Source: Candidatus Nomurabacteria bacterium RIFCSPLOWO2_01_FULL_36_10b
Lineage (GTDB): Bacteria; Patescibacteriota; Minisyncoccia; Phycocordibacterales; UBA1006
Reading direction: 5' to 3'
NCBI GenBank assembly: GCA_001785725.1
Contig: MFUQ01000007.1
Span: 1-8,140 of the forward strand
DNA: 8,140 nucleotides
Under the pieces are notes generated by a model. That model was not told the DNA's origin and ran no database searches. It saw only the letters and a list, made by a program, of their open reading frames with translations. A program made the position numbers and the translations under genes. Positions 1-6,102 of the stretch are shown piece by piece (within the stretch, counting starts at the first letter, position 1; each line of letters begins with the position of its first letter).

Positions 1-60
1 CAGAAGAAAGATACGAAAAGATATAATAAAGTTGTTAAAGATTTAGGATTAAAGAAATAA
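1..60 (+). CDS. C-terminal end of an unidentified protein (partial)
   Basis: Frame 1 is open from the window edge to a TAA at 58-60 and encodes the 19-residue tail QKKDTKRYNKVVKDLGLKK. The other two forward frames contain stops in this stretch. The tail is very lysine-rich, as in many nucleic-acid-binding or ribosomal proteins, but it is too short to assign a family. A hairpin follows directly (63-93), which fits the end of a transcription unit. The start lies outside the window. It could be a chance open frame, since only 57 coding bases are visible. Confidence 0.5.
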   Translation, partial: QKKDTKRYNKVVKDLGLKK

Positions 61-62
61 GA

Positions 63-93
63 AACACACCCCGCCTAGCTAGCGGGGTATGTT
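63..93 (+). terminator. Hairpin after the partial gene, terminator-like
   Basis: Arms 63-74 and 82-93 pair over 12 positions with one C/A mismatch. The core is ACCCCGC/GCGGGGT with a 7-base loop. No clean T-run follows on the + strand, so termination strength is uncertain. The right arm runs into the TATAAT box of the next gene, so the hairpin takes the place of any -35 element. Confidence 0.55.
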
Positions 94-98
94 ATAAT
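90..98 (+). promoter_or_regulatory. Extended -10 promoter of the NYN gene (leaderless type)
   Basis: TGTTATAAT matches the TGn-TATAAT extended -10 consensus exactly. The box ends at 98 and the ATG is at 107, leaving 8 bases, so the expected transcription start falls on or next to the start codon. No Shine-Dalgarno is present. The usual -35 position is occupied by the hairpin at 63-93. Confidence 0.65.
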
Positions 99-106
99 AT
101 AAATAT

Positions 107-673
107 ATGATTATAAAACACAAAAACCAACGCGTCGGTGTTTTCATTGATGCGCAAAACCTATATCACAGTGCAAAAAATCTTTACGGTAAGCGTGTAA
201 ATTTTAATGAAGTTATGAAAGATGCTGTTGGTGATAGGCAACTTATACGAGCGCTTGCGTATGTAATAACATCTGAATCGGGTGAAGAGGGGAAGTTCTT
301 TGACGCTCTAACAAAAGTTGGTATTGAGACAAAAACTAAAGACCTGCAGGTCTTCATTGACGGAAGCAAAAAGGCCGATTGGGATGTTGGACTTGCCGTT
401 GACGCAATCACTCTCGCCCCAAAGCTTGATGCTATTGTTCTTATGACAGGGGATGGGGATTTTATTCCACTTGTTAATTATCTACAAGCGCATAGTGGTG
501 TGCAAGTAGAAGTTGTTTCTTTTGAACGTTCGTCATCAGCTCGTCTTATTGAAGTTGCTGATGATTTTATGGATTTATCAAAAGACAGTAATAAATATCT
601 TATCGGTTGGGGGCACAATGGTCGTCGTCCAAATCGTCGTTCACGTGTTGGTAGTAAAAAAGTTAGTACTTAA
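107..673 (+). CDS. NYN domain (LabA/DUF88-type, PIN-like) protein, putative RNase
   Basis: The 188-residue protein is a single NYN domain of the LabA/DUF88 group with a basic tail. These PIN-like folds carry acidic metal-binding residues and are thought to cleave RNA. The expected acidic positions are visible: D15 in FIDAQNLY, D93 and D99 in WDVGLAVDA, and D116/D118 in the TGDGDF motif. The last 20 or so residues (RRPNRRSRVGSKK) are strongly basic and could bind RNA. ATG 107 is chosen because the domain begins at about residue 8 and the -10 box sits directly upstream. The gene converges on gmk across a shared terminator. Family assignment is firm, but the RNA target is unknown and nuclease activity is inferred from the conserved aspartates. 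Confidence 0.88.
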   Translation: MIIKHKNQRVGVFIDAQNLYHSAKNLYGKRVNFNEVMKDAVGDRQLIRALAYVITSESGEEGKFFDALTKVGIETKTKDLQVFIDGSKKADWDVGLAVDAITLAPKLDAIVLMTGDGDFIPLVNYLQAHSGVQVEVVSFERSSSARLIEVADDFMDLSKDSNKYLIGWGHNGRRPNRRSRVGSKKVST

Positions 674-685
674 TTTTTTAATTGT

Positions 686-713
686 AAAAGCCCCCAATGT
701 TCGGGGGCTTTTT
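686..713. terminator. Bidirectional intrinsic terminator between the NYN gene and gmk
   Basis: AAAAGCCCCC (686-695) pairs with GGGGGCTTTT (703-712) around a 7-base loop. A T-run follows on the + strand (709-713), and the A-run on the left arm gives a T-run on the minus strand. It lies between the two convergent stop codons and can serve both genes. Confidence 0.92.
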
Positions 714-722
714 AAACCCATA

Positions 723-1313
723 TTATTTTTTAGATGTAAGAAAATTCAGAACCAGCTTCTCTGTATCTTCTGTTGCTTCAGGTAATTTATCATTTATTAC
801 CTTTGCATCAGCGATGTTATGAAGGGCAACTTCATCTAAACTAGCCTGCATAATTCGTTCTTCAATCTGTTCTCTTGTCTCGGTGCCACGTTTACGAAGT
901 CTTTCGCTCAACTCCTCAATACTTGGAGGAAGAATTGAGATAATAAGAGAATTTCTTCCATATACTTTTTTTACATTTTTTGCCCCAACAACCTCTATAT
1001 CTAAAAGTATACTTTTACCGGAGTTCAAAACTCTATCAACCTCAGAAGTCAAAGTACCATACCACCTTTGTGGTTTGTCTTTCGGGGCGATGTATTCAAT
1101 AAATGCCCCATCATCAATGAACTTTTGGAATTGCTCATTTGATATAAAATAATAATGAATACCATTTTCTTCATTTTTACGAGGCGGTCGTGTTGTGGCC
1201 GATATAGAAAACCCCAAAAGTTTATGGTGTTTCTTCATTATTGCTTCAAAAATACTCCCTTTGCCGGCGCCAGATGGTCCGGTGATTACGATGATTTTTT
1301 TGTTATTATTCAT
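723..1313 (-). CDS. gmk: Guanylate kinase
   Basis: This 196-residue enzyme phosphorylates GMP to GDP with ATP in purine nucleotide synthesis, in the cytoplasm. The length is typical. Visible motifs are the P-loop GPSGAGKGS at residues 12-20, the GMP-binding segment SATTRPPR at 38-45 followed by ENGIHYYF, FIEY at 71-74 and YGT at 85-87, LLDIEVVGA at 103-111, and the lid region ILPPSIEELSERLRKRG. The stretch between FIEY and YGT (IAPKDKPQRW) is slightly longer than the common form. The minus-strand ATG at 1313-1311 places the P-loop at the normal distance from the N-terminus. No Shine-Dalgarno precedes it. The gene stands alone, diverging from the 659-residue membrane protein and converging on the NYN gene. 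Confidence 0.96.
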   Translation of the reverse strand: MNNNKKIIVITGPSGAGKGSIFEAIMKKHHKLLGFSISATTRPPRKNEENGIHYYFISNEQFQKFIDDGAFIEYIAPKDKPQRWYGTLTSEVDRVLNSGKSILLDIEVVGAKNVKKVYGRNSLIISILPPSIEELSERLRKRGTETREQIEERIMQASLDEVALHNIADAKVINDKLPEATEDTEKLVLNFLTSKK

Positions 1314-1346
1314 TGTGATGTTAATAATTTGAAATTTCTATTTTAA

Positions 1347-1373
1347 ATTATATTAATTCATATATAAAGTCAA
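1347..1373 (-). promoter_or_regulatory. Putative gmk promoter
   Basis: Read on the minus strand, TTGACT (1373-1368) is followed after 15 bases by TATAAT (1352-1347). The boxes are good but the spacer is short. The predicted start near 1340 gives a leader of about 27 bases without a Shine-Dalgarno. Confidence 0.5.
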
Positions 1374-1415
1374 CATTTGGGTTAATAAAAAAGTGTAAAA
1401 ATACATAAAATGCAT

Positions 1416-1421
1416 TATACT
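1416..1421 (+). promoter_or_regulatory. -10 box of the 659-residue membrane protein gene (leaderless type)
   Basis: TATACT ends 7 bases before the ATG at 1429, so transcription is expected to begin at or next to the start codon. No convincing -35 element and no Shine-Dalgarno is visible. The region is shared with the divergent gmk promoter. Confidence 0.55.
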
Positions 1422-1428
1422 ATATGTA

Positions 1429-3408
1429 ATGAAAACAGCTTTTATTATTCACGGCTCTTATGATGCGCCAGATTGTGATTGGTATCCTTGGTTAAAAGGT
1501 GAATTAGAAAAGAGTGGGTACACAGTTTACGTGCCAACATTCCCAACGCCAGAACACCAGTCATTATTATCATGGATGTCGGTTTTTGAACAATATATAA
1601 AAAACGTTACTTCAGAAACAATATTTATTGGACATGGCGCCGGGTGCGCTTTTATACTTCGCATAATTGAAAAACTAGAAACCCCAATCAAAGCAGTGTT
1701 TTTTGTAACACCATTTATTGAAGAGCTCCCTCATCAAGGATTGAATTTAGTAAACGTAACTTTCTTCTCAACAGAATTTTCATGGAAAAACATACATGAA
1801 CGTGTCCATGATGGAATAATATTTGCATCTAATGATGACCCGTATGTGCCATTAGAACTTAGCCAACATGTTGCGGATTTGTTGGGGTTTCCTTTGATAA
1901 TGCTGGAAGGACGCGGGCATTTCAGTGGTGTCTCAACGTTTGATGAAGTACTCGCATCAATAAAAGAGATAGATATTACACCAGAAGAATCAGAAGCTCG
2001 AGCCGTAGATATTCTTGATAAAGAATTATTAGCGACAGGGATAACGGTGCCATCTCATGAAAAGCAGACACAGAATTTTCATGATGCGCAAGACACGCAA
2101 CAAACACAAGGTGAGCAACAAACACAGAATGAACATTCAGTGTATGATGAAGACACAACAAAACCAAAATCAGTGAATACATATTATGGAGATATTGTTG
2201 GCGCGCTAAATACAACGGATACTATGGCAATGGCGTCGGTTTTGCGTACGGAAAGAGAAAATAAAAAGAAGGAAGCGCTGAAACGTCGCCACCATATGTA
2301 TAATTTTATTTTTGGAGTCCTATCAATAGTATTAATTGTTGCTGGTATTATTATACTTGTAAAAACAAAACAGCCAGTAGCTAATTTAGATGAAGAAATG
2401 TCATCTCAATATCCATCCTTAATTCGCATAGACGAACAAGTAGGATTATTATTGACCGGCTCATCAGTTTTCTCACTAAGTGAAAAACTTTCAAAAGTTT
2501 TAGAAGAACACAAGCCAGATTTGCACTCAATTACGCACATAGTTCCTTTTGATAAGGTCGGGGGTTCAGACAATATCCCACAATTACGTCGGTTGTTCTC
2601 TTCATTTGAAGTTACTGCGCCAGAAGAATTAATATCATCAGTAGAACAGCTTTATGTTTATGGTTGGTATGGTGGGTCATTGCCACACACATTTTTATTA
2701 CTTGAAATTAAGTCATTTGATGGAGCTTTTAGTGGAATGAATTTATGGGAAAAAACAATGATTCGTGACTTAAAAAGTATGTTTATGATAGATGAATCAT
2801 TTTTACAGCCCAGTGTATATGATACAAAATTCGTTGACATTGAAACAAATAATTATAAGTTGCGTATTCTACGCGCCCCATCACAAACACGCATAGATAC
2901 AAAGACAACTATTGAGCATGTATTGCCAGACCCACCAAAGCAACACTTTCTTTCGCAAGATGTTCTTTCTGGAATTATGACTATAAGTAATGACGCTATC
3001 GTCTTTAGTACTCCAACACCATTTTTAGCATCACTAGCAGAAGGAGATATTATTATTGGAACTCCAGTAGGAAATAGCAATGGATTTTTCAGGTCAATAA
3101 CAGGATTTAGCTTGTCTGATAAGCACCTAGTTATTCATACAAGGCAAGTCTCAGCAAGCGATGCACTCCCAACCTTGCCAGATGGCGCCTTATTGCAAAA
3201 GAGATTTGATAAAGATGGTAAATTGGAATATTACTACACTACTGATCAAATCGTGCCAACATATACTTCTGGCCCAGAAGTTACGATTTTAGGTTACACG
3301 TTTATAAATAATCGTTATCTTCTGATTATGGCTAATGAGGACGTTCTCCAAGAAGTTGTTGAACGGCTTTCAGAAACCCCGGTTATCGCAGTATCGTCTA
3401 ATAATTAA
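1429..3408 (+). CDS. Membrane protein: RBBP9-like pseudo-hydrolase domain, one TM segment, extracytoplasmic domain
   Basis: The 659-residue protein has several parts. Residues 1-185 resemble the RBBP9/YdeN serine-hydrolase family: FIIHGSYDAPDCDWYPWL near the start, SNDDPYVP at 134-141 (acid) and GRGHFS at 161-166 (His164). The nucleophile elbow reads GHGAG at 68-72, so the expected Ser is Gly70 and hydrolysis by the usual mechanism is unlikely. A Gln/Thr-rich linker spans about 210-240. Residues 245-290 form a charged juxtamembrane segment, followed by a TM helix at about 292-311. The positive residues KKEALKRRHH before it predict the N-terminus inside and about 345 residues outside. The outside part contains FLLLEIKSFDGAFSGMNLWEK (422-442, two segments of one motif) and ends with a strand and helix including IMANEDVLQEVVERL. 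I recall similar modules from Parcubacteria membrane proteins. A beta-rich segment at 510-580 appears inserted between them. Function is unknown; I infer an envelope role. Confidence 0.85.
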   Translation: MKTAFIIHGSYDAPDCDWYPWLKGELEKSGYTVYVPTFPTPEHQSLLSWMSVFEQYIKNVTSETIFIGHGAGCAFILRIIEKLETPIKAVFFVTPFIEELPHQGLNLVNVTFFSTEFSWKNIHERVHDGIIFASNDDPYVPLELSQHVADLLGFPLIMLEGRGHFSGVSTFDEVLASIKEIDITPEESEARAVDILDKELLATGITVPSHEKQTQNFHDAQDTQQTQGEQQTQNEHSVYDEDTTKPKSVNTYYGDIVGALNTTDTMAMASVLRTERENKKKEALKRRHHMYNFIFGVLSIVLIVAGIIILVKTKQPVANLDEEMSSQYPSLIRIDEQVGLLLTGSSVFSLSEKLSKVLEEHKPDLHSITHIVPFDKVGGSDNIPQLRRLFSSFEVTAPEELISSVEQLYVYGWYGGSLPHTFLLLEIKSFDGAFSGMNLWEKTMIRDLKSMFMIDESFLQPSVYDTKFVDIETNNYKLRILRAPSQTRIDTKTTIEHVLPDPPKQHFLSQDVLSGIMTISNDAIVFSTPTPFLASLAEGDIIIGTPVGNSNGFFRSITGFSLSDKHLVIHTRQVSASDALPTLPDGALLQKRFDKDGKLEYYYTTDQIVPTYTSGPEVTILGYTFINNRYLLIMANEDVLQEVVERLSETPVIAVSSNN

Positions 3409-3417
3409 TATTCTAGT

Positions 3418-3446
3418 TTGCTATTTTAAAAAAACATGATTATAAT
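3418..3446 (+). promoter_or_regulatory. Promoter of the DksA-like gene (leaderless type)
   Basis: TTGCTA (3418-3423), a 17-base spacer and TATAAT (3441-3446) form a good sigma-70-type promoter. The -10 box ends 8 bases before the ATG at 3455. It lies just after the stop codon of the upstream gene, so the DksA-like gene can be transcribed independently. Confidence 0.65.
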
Positions 3447-3454
3447 GGCGTGAT

Positions 3455-3901
3455 ATGAATCATCTTACTGATGAACAATTACGCGAATTAGAACAGAAAT
3501 TAATTGATGAAAAAACGCGTTTAGAGCACAATCTTTCTGGAGTTGGGCGTGTGGTTGGCGATGGTGATTGGGCGGCGACACCGCCAGACCCTGAAACCGA
3601 GGAAGAGGACCCGGTGTCGCAAGCTGACCGTTATGAGGAATTTTATAATCGTGGCGGGGCTGTTGCCCAACTAGAATCACGATTGTCACAAGTTACATTA
3701 GCTCTGGATCGTATTAAGAAGAAGAAATATGGAATATCAGAGATATCAGGTAAACCGATAGAGCTTAAACGTCTAATGGCAAACCCTGCGGCAACAACAA
3801 CAATGGATGAAATGGATCGTGAACCGGTGCAACTTAATAGTGAACGTGGAGGTATATTTGACCAACAGAATACTGAAGAAGATTCTAGTACAGAAGAATA
3901 A
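3455..3901 (+). CDS. DksA/TraR-family protein without zinc-finger cysteines
   Basis: The 148-residue protein has the layout of DksA/TraR factors, which bind in the secondary channel of RNA polymerase. A coiled-coil N-terminal half (about 5-90) is followed by a small C-terminal module, YGISEISGKPIELKRLMANP (92-111). In zinc-binding members this module carries CxxC-x17-CxxC. Here the four positions are S95, S98, T116 and E119, and the whole protein has no cysteine, so the fold must hold without Zn. The coiled-coil tip has DPVSQA at 52-57 where DksA has DxxDxA, so the second acidic residue is Ser. The tail is acidic (EEDSSTEE). The promoter just upstream and the hairpins downstream suggest a single-gene unit. 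Family membership is likely; regulatory activity on RNA polymerase is inferred. Confidence 0.82.
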   Translation: MNHLTDEQLRELEQKLIDEKTRLEHNLSGVGRVVGDGDWAATPPDPETEEEDPVSQADRYEEFYNRGGAVAQLESRLSQVTLALDRIKKKKYGISEISGKPIELKRLMANPAATTTMDEMDREPVQLNSERGGIFDQQNTEEDSSTEE

Positions 3902-3930
3902 GAAGAAACAAACCATTGATATAAATTGTC

Positions 3931-3939
3931 TGCTATGAT
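3931..3939 (+). promoter_or_regulatory. Extended -10 motif in the intergenic region
   Basis: TGCTATGAT matches the TGn-TATnnT extended -10 pattern and is identical to the 9-mer at the nusA promoter. No -35 box lies at proper spacing. A start near 3946 would produce a short structured RNA ending at the hairpin at 4004-4018. Confidence 0.35.
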
Positions 3940-3951
3940 TTTTAATAATAT

Positions 3952-3985
3952 AGCACCCCGCCCTCGTCATACGAGGCGTGGTGTT
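3952..3985 (+). repeat. Imperfect GC-rich hairpin
   Basis: The arms contain CACC/GGTG, CGC/GCG and CCTCG/CGAGG around the loop TCATA, with one mismatch and one bulged C. The sequence after it (TTCTACTGT) is only moderately T-rich. It is either a weak terminator for the DksA-like gene or part of a structured RNA. Confidence 0.45.
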
Positions 3986-4003
3986 CTACTGTAGAAAAAT
4001 TCT

Positions 4004-4021
4004 CAGCCCGTAGGGCTGTTT
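4004..4021 (+). terminator. Terminator-like hairpin upstream of comM
   Basis: CAGCCC (4004-4009) pairs with GGGCTG (4013-4018) around a 3-base loop and is followed by TTTATT. It lies about 100 bases after the DksA-like stop. A second copy of GGGCTGTT at 4038-4045 could pair with the same left arm. Confidence 0.5.
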
Positions 4022-4043
4022 ATTACTATCCAGTGAAGGGCTG

Positions 4044-4071
4044 TTGCATATAGTAAACAGTGTTATATACT
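4044..4071 (+). promoter_or_regulatory. Putative comM promoter
   Basis: TTGCAT (4044-4049), a 16-base spacer and TATACT (4066-4071) form a plausible sigma-70-type promoter. An overlapping TGTTATATA (4061-4069) also resembles an extended -10. The start near 4078 gives a leader of about 49 bases. A purine-rich GAAGAAGAG (4103-4111) lies about 15 bases before the ATG, too far for a normal Shine-Dalgarno. Confidence 0.55.
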
Positions 4072-4126
4072 ATATATGTAACAATTAATAAACATTCTCC
4101 ATGAAGAAGAGACTGTTTCTGCGCTT

Positions 4127-5650
4127 ATGTCACATTGTGCACGTATTTATTCCGCTCAACCGCGGTATTTGGACGGCAAAATTATTACAATAGAAGTTGA
4201 TATTGCTCGTGGAATGCATAGATTTGATATTGTTGGGTTAGCAAACAAATCTGTTGAAGAATCAAGGTCGCGCGTTGGTTCGGCGCTACGAAACTCAGGT
4301 TTTTCATCACCAAAGCAATCAAATCATAAAACAACAGTTGCACTTGCTCCTGCTGAAATACGAAAGGACGGGTCATTTTTTGACTGCGCTATCGCATTAG
4401 GATATCTTTTAGCCTGTGAAGAAATAATATTTGATTCGGAAAAGAAACTTTTTCTAGGAGAATTGCTTTTAAATGGGGAACTGTCACGTATACGCGGAGC
4501 TCTCCCGCTTGCGTACACAGCTAAGCAATTTGGATTCAAAGAACTTTATGTGCCACACAAAAATGCAAGAGAGGCGGCGTATGTTACTGGCATAACAGTT
4601 TATGGTGTGCATACATTACAAGAACTTGTTCTTCACTTAACTGGTAAAAAATTAATACAACCAACCATACAAACACAGATTACACCCACATCCTCACGAC
4701 AATCTTCTGTAGATTTTTCTGATATACGAGGTCAGGATAGCGCGAAGAGGGGTTTATTAATTGCCGCCGCTGGCGGGCACAATAGCGCGCTCTTTGGTCC
4801 TCCTGGTACCGGTAAGACAATGCTAGCGCAAGCGTGTTCAGGTATTTTGCCATCACTTAATGAAAAACAAATTCTTGAAGTTACAAGCATACATTCAATC
4901 GCGGGGATACTTGAAGAGTCGCTGGTTACAATACCACCATTCAGGTCGCCACATCATACAGCAAGCTACGTATCAATTATTGGAGGAGGGTCGCATCCTC
5001 GTCCTGGAGAAGTTACATTAGCGCATCACGGCATTCTATTTCTTGACGAGTTTCCAGAGTTTAGCTCAGAGGTCATAGAATCGTTGCGTCAACCGCTTGA
5101 AAGCAAGATTGTTCATATAAGCAGGGCGCATGGGTCGGCGAAATTCCCGGCGAATTTCATACTTATAGCGGCCATGAATCCATGCTCGTGCGGTTATTAT
5201 GGTAGCCCCTCGCGCGAATGTACATGCACAGCTTATGATATAAAAAGATATCAATCGCGTATTTCTGGTCCAATCATTGACCGCATTGATATGTGGTTGC
5301 CAGTGGAACATATTGATTACGATACGCTTAGCGCAACAACAGTAAGCGAAAATGAAACGAGCGTACGATTTATGGAAAGAGTAAGGAACGCGCGTCGTAT
5401 TCAATACGCAAGAACATCAGACAACCCGCGTCTAAACGCGCAATTATCAGTTCGTGAGATTGATAAAATTAATATTACCGATAATGTGCGCGCTCTTTTA
5501 AATACAAGCGCCCGCACTCTATCATTATCTCCGCGTTCATATCATCGTATTATAAAACTTGCGCGAACAATCGCTGACATTGAAGAGTCAAAAGATATTC
5601 TTTATGACCATGTTCTTGAAGCGTTGCAATATAGACAAAAGTTTTCTTGA
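4127..5650 (+). CDS. comM: ComM/YifB family AAA+ ATPase (Mg-chelatase-like)
   Basis: The 507-residue length is typical for the family. In transformable bacteria ComM is a hexameric helicase that extends branch migration when incoming single-stranded DNA recombines with the chromosome. The N-terminal domain (about 1-170) has the Lon-protease-like signature IVGLANKSVEESRSRV and ALAPAEIRKDGSFFDCAIALG. The AAA+ domain has Walker A GPPGTGKT at 224-231 and Walker B ILFLDEFPEF with D307/E308. The family cysteine cluster is intact: C353 and C355 in NPCSCGYYG, C365 and C367 in CTC. The C-terminal helical domain contains LSPRSYHRIIKLARTIADIE. ATG 4127 fits the family N-terminus; a stop lies in frame at 4079-4081 and no other ATG, GTG or TTG lies between. 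No other competence gene is in the window. Confidence 0.95.
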   Translation: MSHCARIYSAQPRYLDGKIITIEVDIARGMHRFDIVGLANKSVEESRSRVGSALRNSGFSSPKQSNHKTTVALAPAEIRKDGSFFDCAIALGYLLACEEIIFDSEKKLFLGELLLNGELSRIRGALPLAYTAKQFGFKELYVPHKNAREAAYVTGITVYGVHTLQELVLHLTGKKLIQPTIQTQITPTSSRQSSVDFSDIRGQDSAKRGLLIAAAGGHNSALFGPPGTGKTMLAQACSGILPSLNEKQILEVTSIHSIAGILEESLVTIPPFRSPHHTASYVSIIGGGSHPRPGEVTLAHHGILFLDEFPEFSSEVIESLRQPLESKIVHISRAHGSAKFPANFILIAAMNPCSCGYYGSPSRECTCTAYDIKRYQSRISGPIIDRIDMWLPVEHIDYDTLSATTVSENETSVRFMERVRNARRIQYARTSDNPRLNAQLSVREIDKINITDNVRALLNTSARTLSLSPRSYHRIIKLARTIADIEESKDILYDHVLEALQYRQKFS

Positions 5651-5692
5651 ATTTAGTAAAGAATTATTTATAAACATCTCCACACCCACTAA

Positions 5693-5720
5693 TTGACACA
5701 AGACATCAATGCTTTATACT
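5693..5720 (+). promoter_or_regulatory. Near-consensus promoter of the Thr-rich membrane protein gene
   Basis: TTGACA (5693-5698) is a perfect -35 box. A 16-base spacer and TATACT (5715-5720) follow. This is the strongest classical promoter in the window. The start near 5727 leaves a leader of about 65 bases with an AAATT tandem just before the ATG and no Shine-Dalgarno at normal spacing. Confidence 0.8.
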
Positions 5721-5791
5721 TATCATATTGGTCGAATATTGATAACGGAGAGCATTGCTTTCACATATCACATATTAAATTAAATTAAATT

Positions 5792-6025
5792 ATGATTCAA
5801 AACAAACAATCAGGAAAAGGTCTTATTTGGCTTATTATCGTTATTGTTATAATCATCATTATTATCCTCATTGCGAGTGGTAAGAAGGATGCAGTAGTAC
5901 CACCACCAGTAGATGATGGCGGAACTGCAGTAACAACCGAAGATACAGCAGGTGGTGTTACAGTAACAACAACAACGACGACTGAAACGCCAGCTGAGAC
6001 AGGAGCTGGAAGTGCGAACCAATAA
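5792..6025 (+). CDS. Small single-pass membrane protein with Thr-rich extracytoplasmic tail
   Basis: The 77-residue protein has a short polar N-terminus (MIQNKQSGKG), one very hydrophobic helix at about 11-29 made mostly of Ile, Leu and Val, and then GKKD. The remaining 45 or so residues are of low complexity and rich in Thr, Pro, Gly and acidic residues, including a run VTVTTTTTTETP. It has no cysteine and no recognisable enzymatic domain. The helix could be an anchor or an uncleaved signal, with the tail outside; the Thr-rich tail could be a spacer or glycosylation target, which is speculation. A near-consensus promoter lies upstream and a strong terminator downstream, so it is probably expressed alone and well. 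I recognise no family. Confidence 0.75.
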   Translation: MIQNKQSGKGLIWLIIVIVIIIIIILIASGKKDAVVPPPVDDGGTAVTTEDTAGGVTVTTTTTTETPAETGAGSANQ

Positions 6026-6056
6026 TTCTCCTTCCGAGACGTCTCATTTCGAAAAG

Positions 6057-6083
6057 AAAACCCCCCGTTTGACGGGGGTTTTT
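6057..6083. terminator. Bidirectional intrinsic terminator between the Thr-rich protein gene and nusA
   Basis: CCCCCG (6062-6067) and CGGGGG (6073-6078) pair around the loop TTTGA. They are flanked by AAAA on the left and TTTTT on the right, so the structure works in both directions. It lies between convergent stop codons. A separate 10-base palindrome, GAGACGTCTC, is at 6036-6045. Confidence 0.92.
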
Positions 6084-6102
6084 CTTTTTGCTTCAATATT
6101 TT

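Larger units (their letters stand above)
3946..4025 (+). ncRNA. Candidate short structured RNA in the DksA-like/comM gap
   Basis: The 225-base gap 3902-4126 has no convincing gene. It holds an extended -10 motif (3931-3939), an imperfect hairpin (3952-3985) and a terminator-like hairpin (4004-4018). This order would give an RNA of about 80 bases. I do not recognise a known RNA family, including SRP RNA. The simpler reading is that both hairpins are the 3' end of the DksA-like transcript. Confidence 0.2.

Noticed and set aside
3946..4025. tRNA, SRP RNA or 6S RNA in the DksA-like/comM gap
   Set aside because: There is no cloverleaf or CCA end, no SRP GGAAGGAAGCAG-type loop, and the stretch is too short for 6S RNA.
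4101..4193. A 30-codon reading frame from ATG 4101 (MKKRLFLRLCHIVHV...) overlapping the start of comM
   Set aside because: It lies almost wholly inside comM in another frame, has no Shine-Dalgarno, and looks like chance; a translational coupling role cannot be shown.
5066..5404. A 112-codon minus-strand frame inside comM
   Set aside because: It is antisense to the conserved AAA+ motifs of comM, which fully explain this sequence, and its product has no recognisable features.
5745..5778. Short leader peptide: GGAGAG followed by a 7-codon frame from TTG 5755 in the leader of the Thr-rich protein gene
   Set aside because: Seven codons with a TTG start occur easily by chance, no regulatory codon pattern is visible, and no other gene in the window uses a Shine-Dalgarno.
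5797..6096. Minus-strand frames opposite the Thr-rich protein gene
   Set aside because: They are shadows of the repetitive Thr/Val and Ile codons on the + strand, with low-complexity Val/Cys/Asn products; one runs through the bidirectional terminator.
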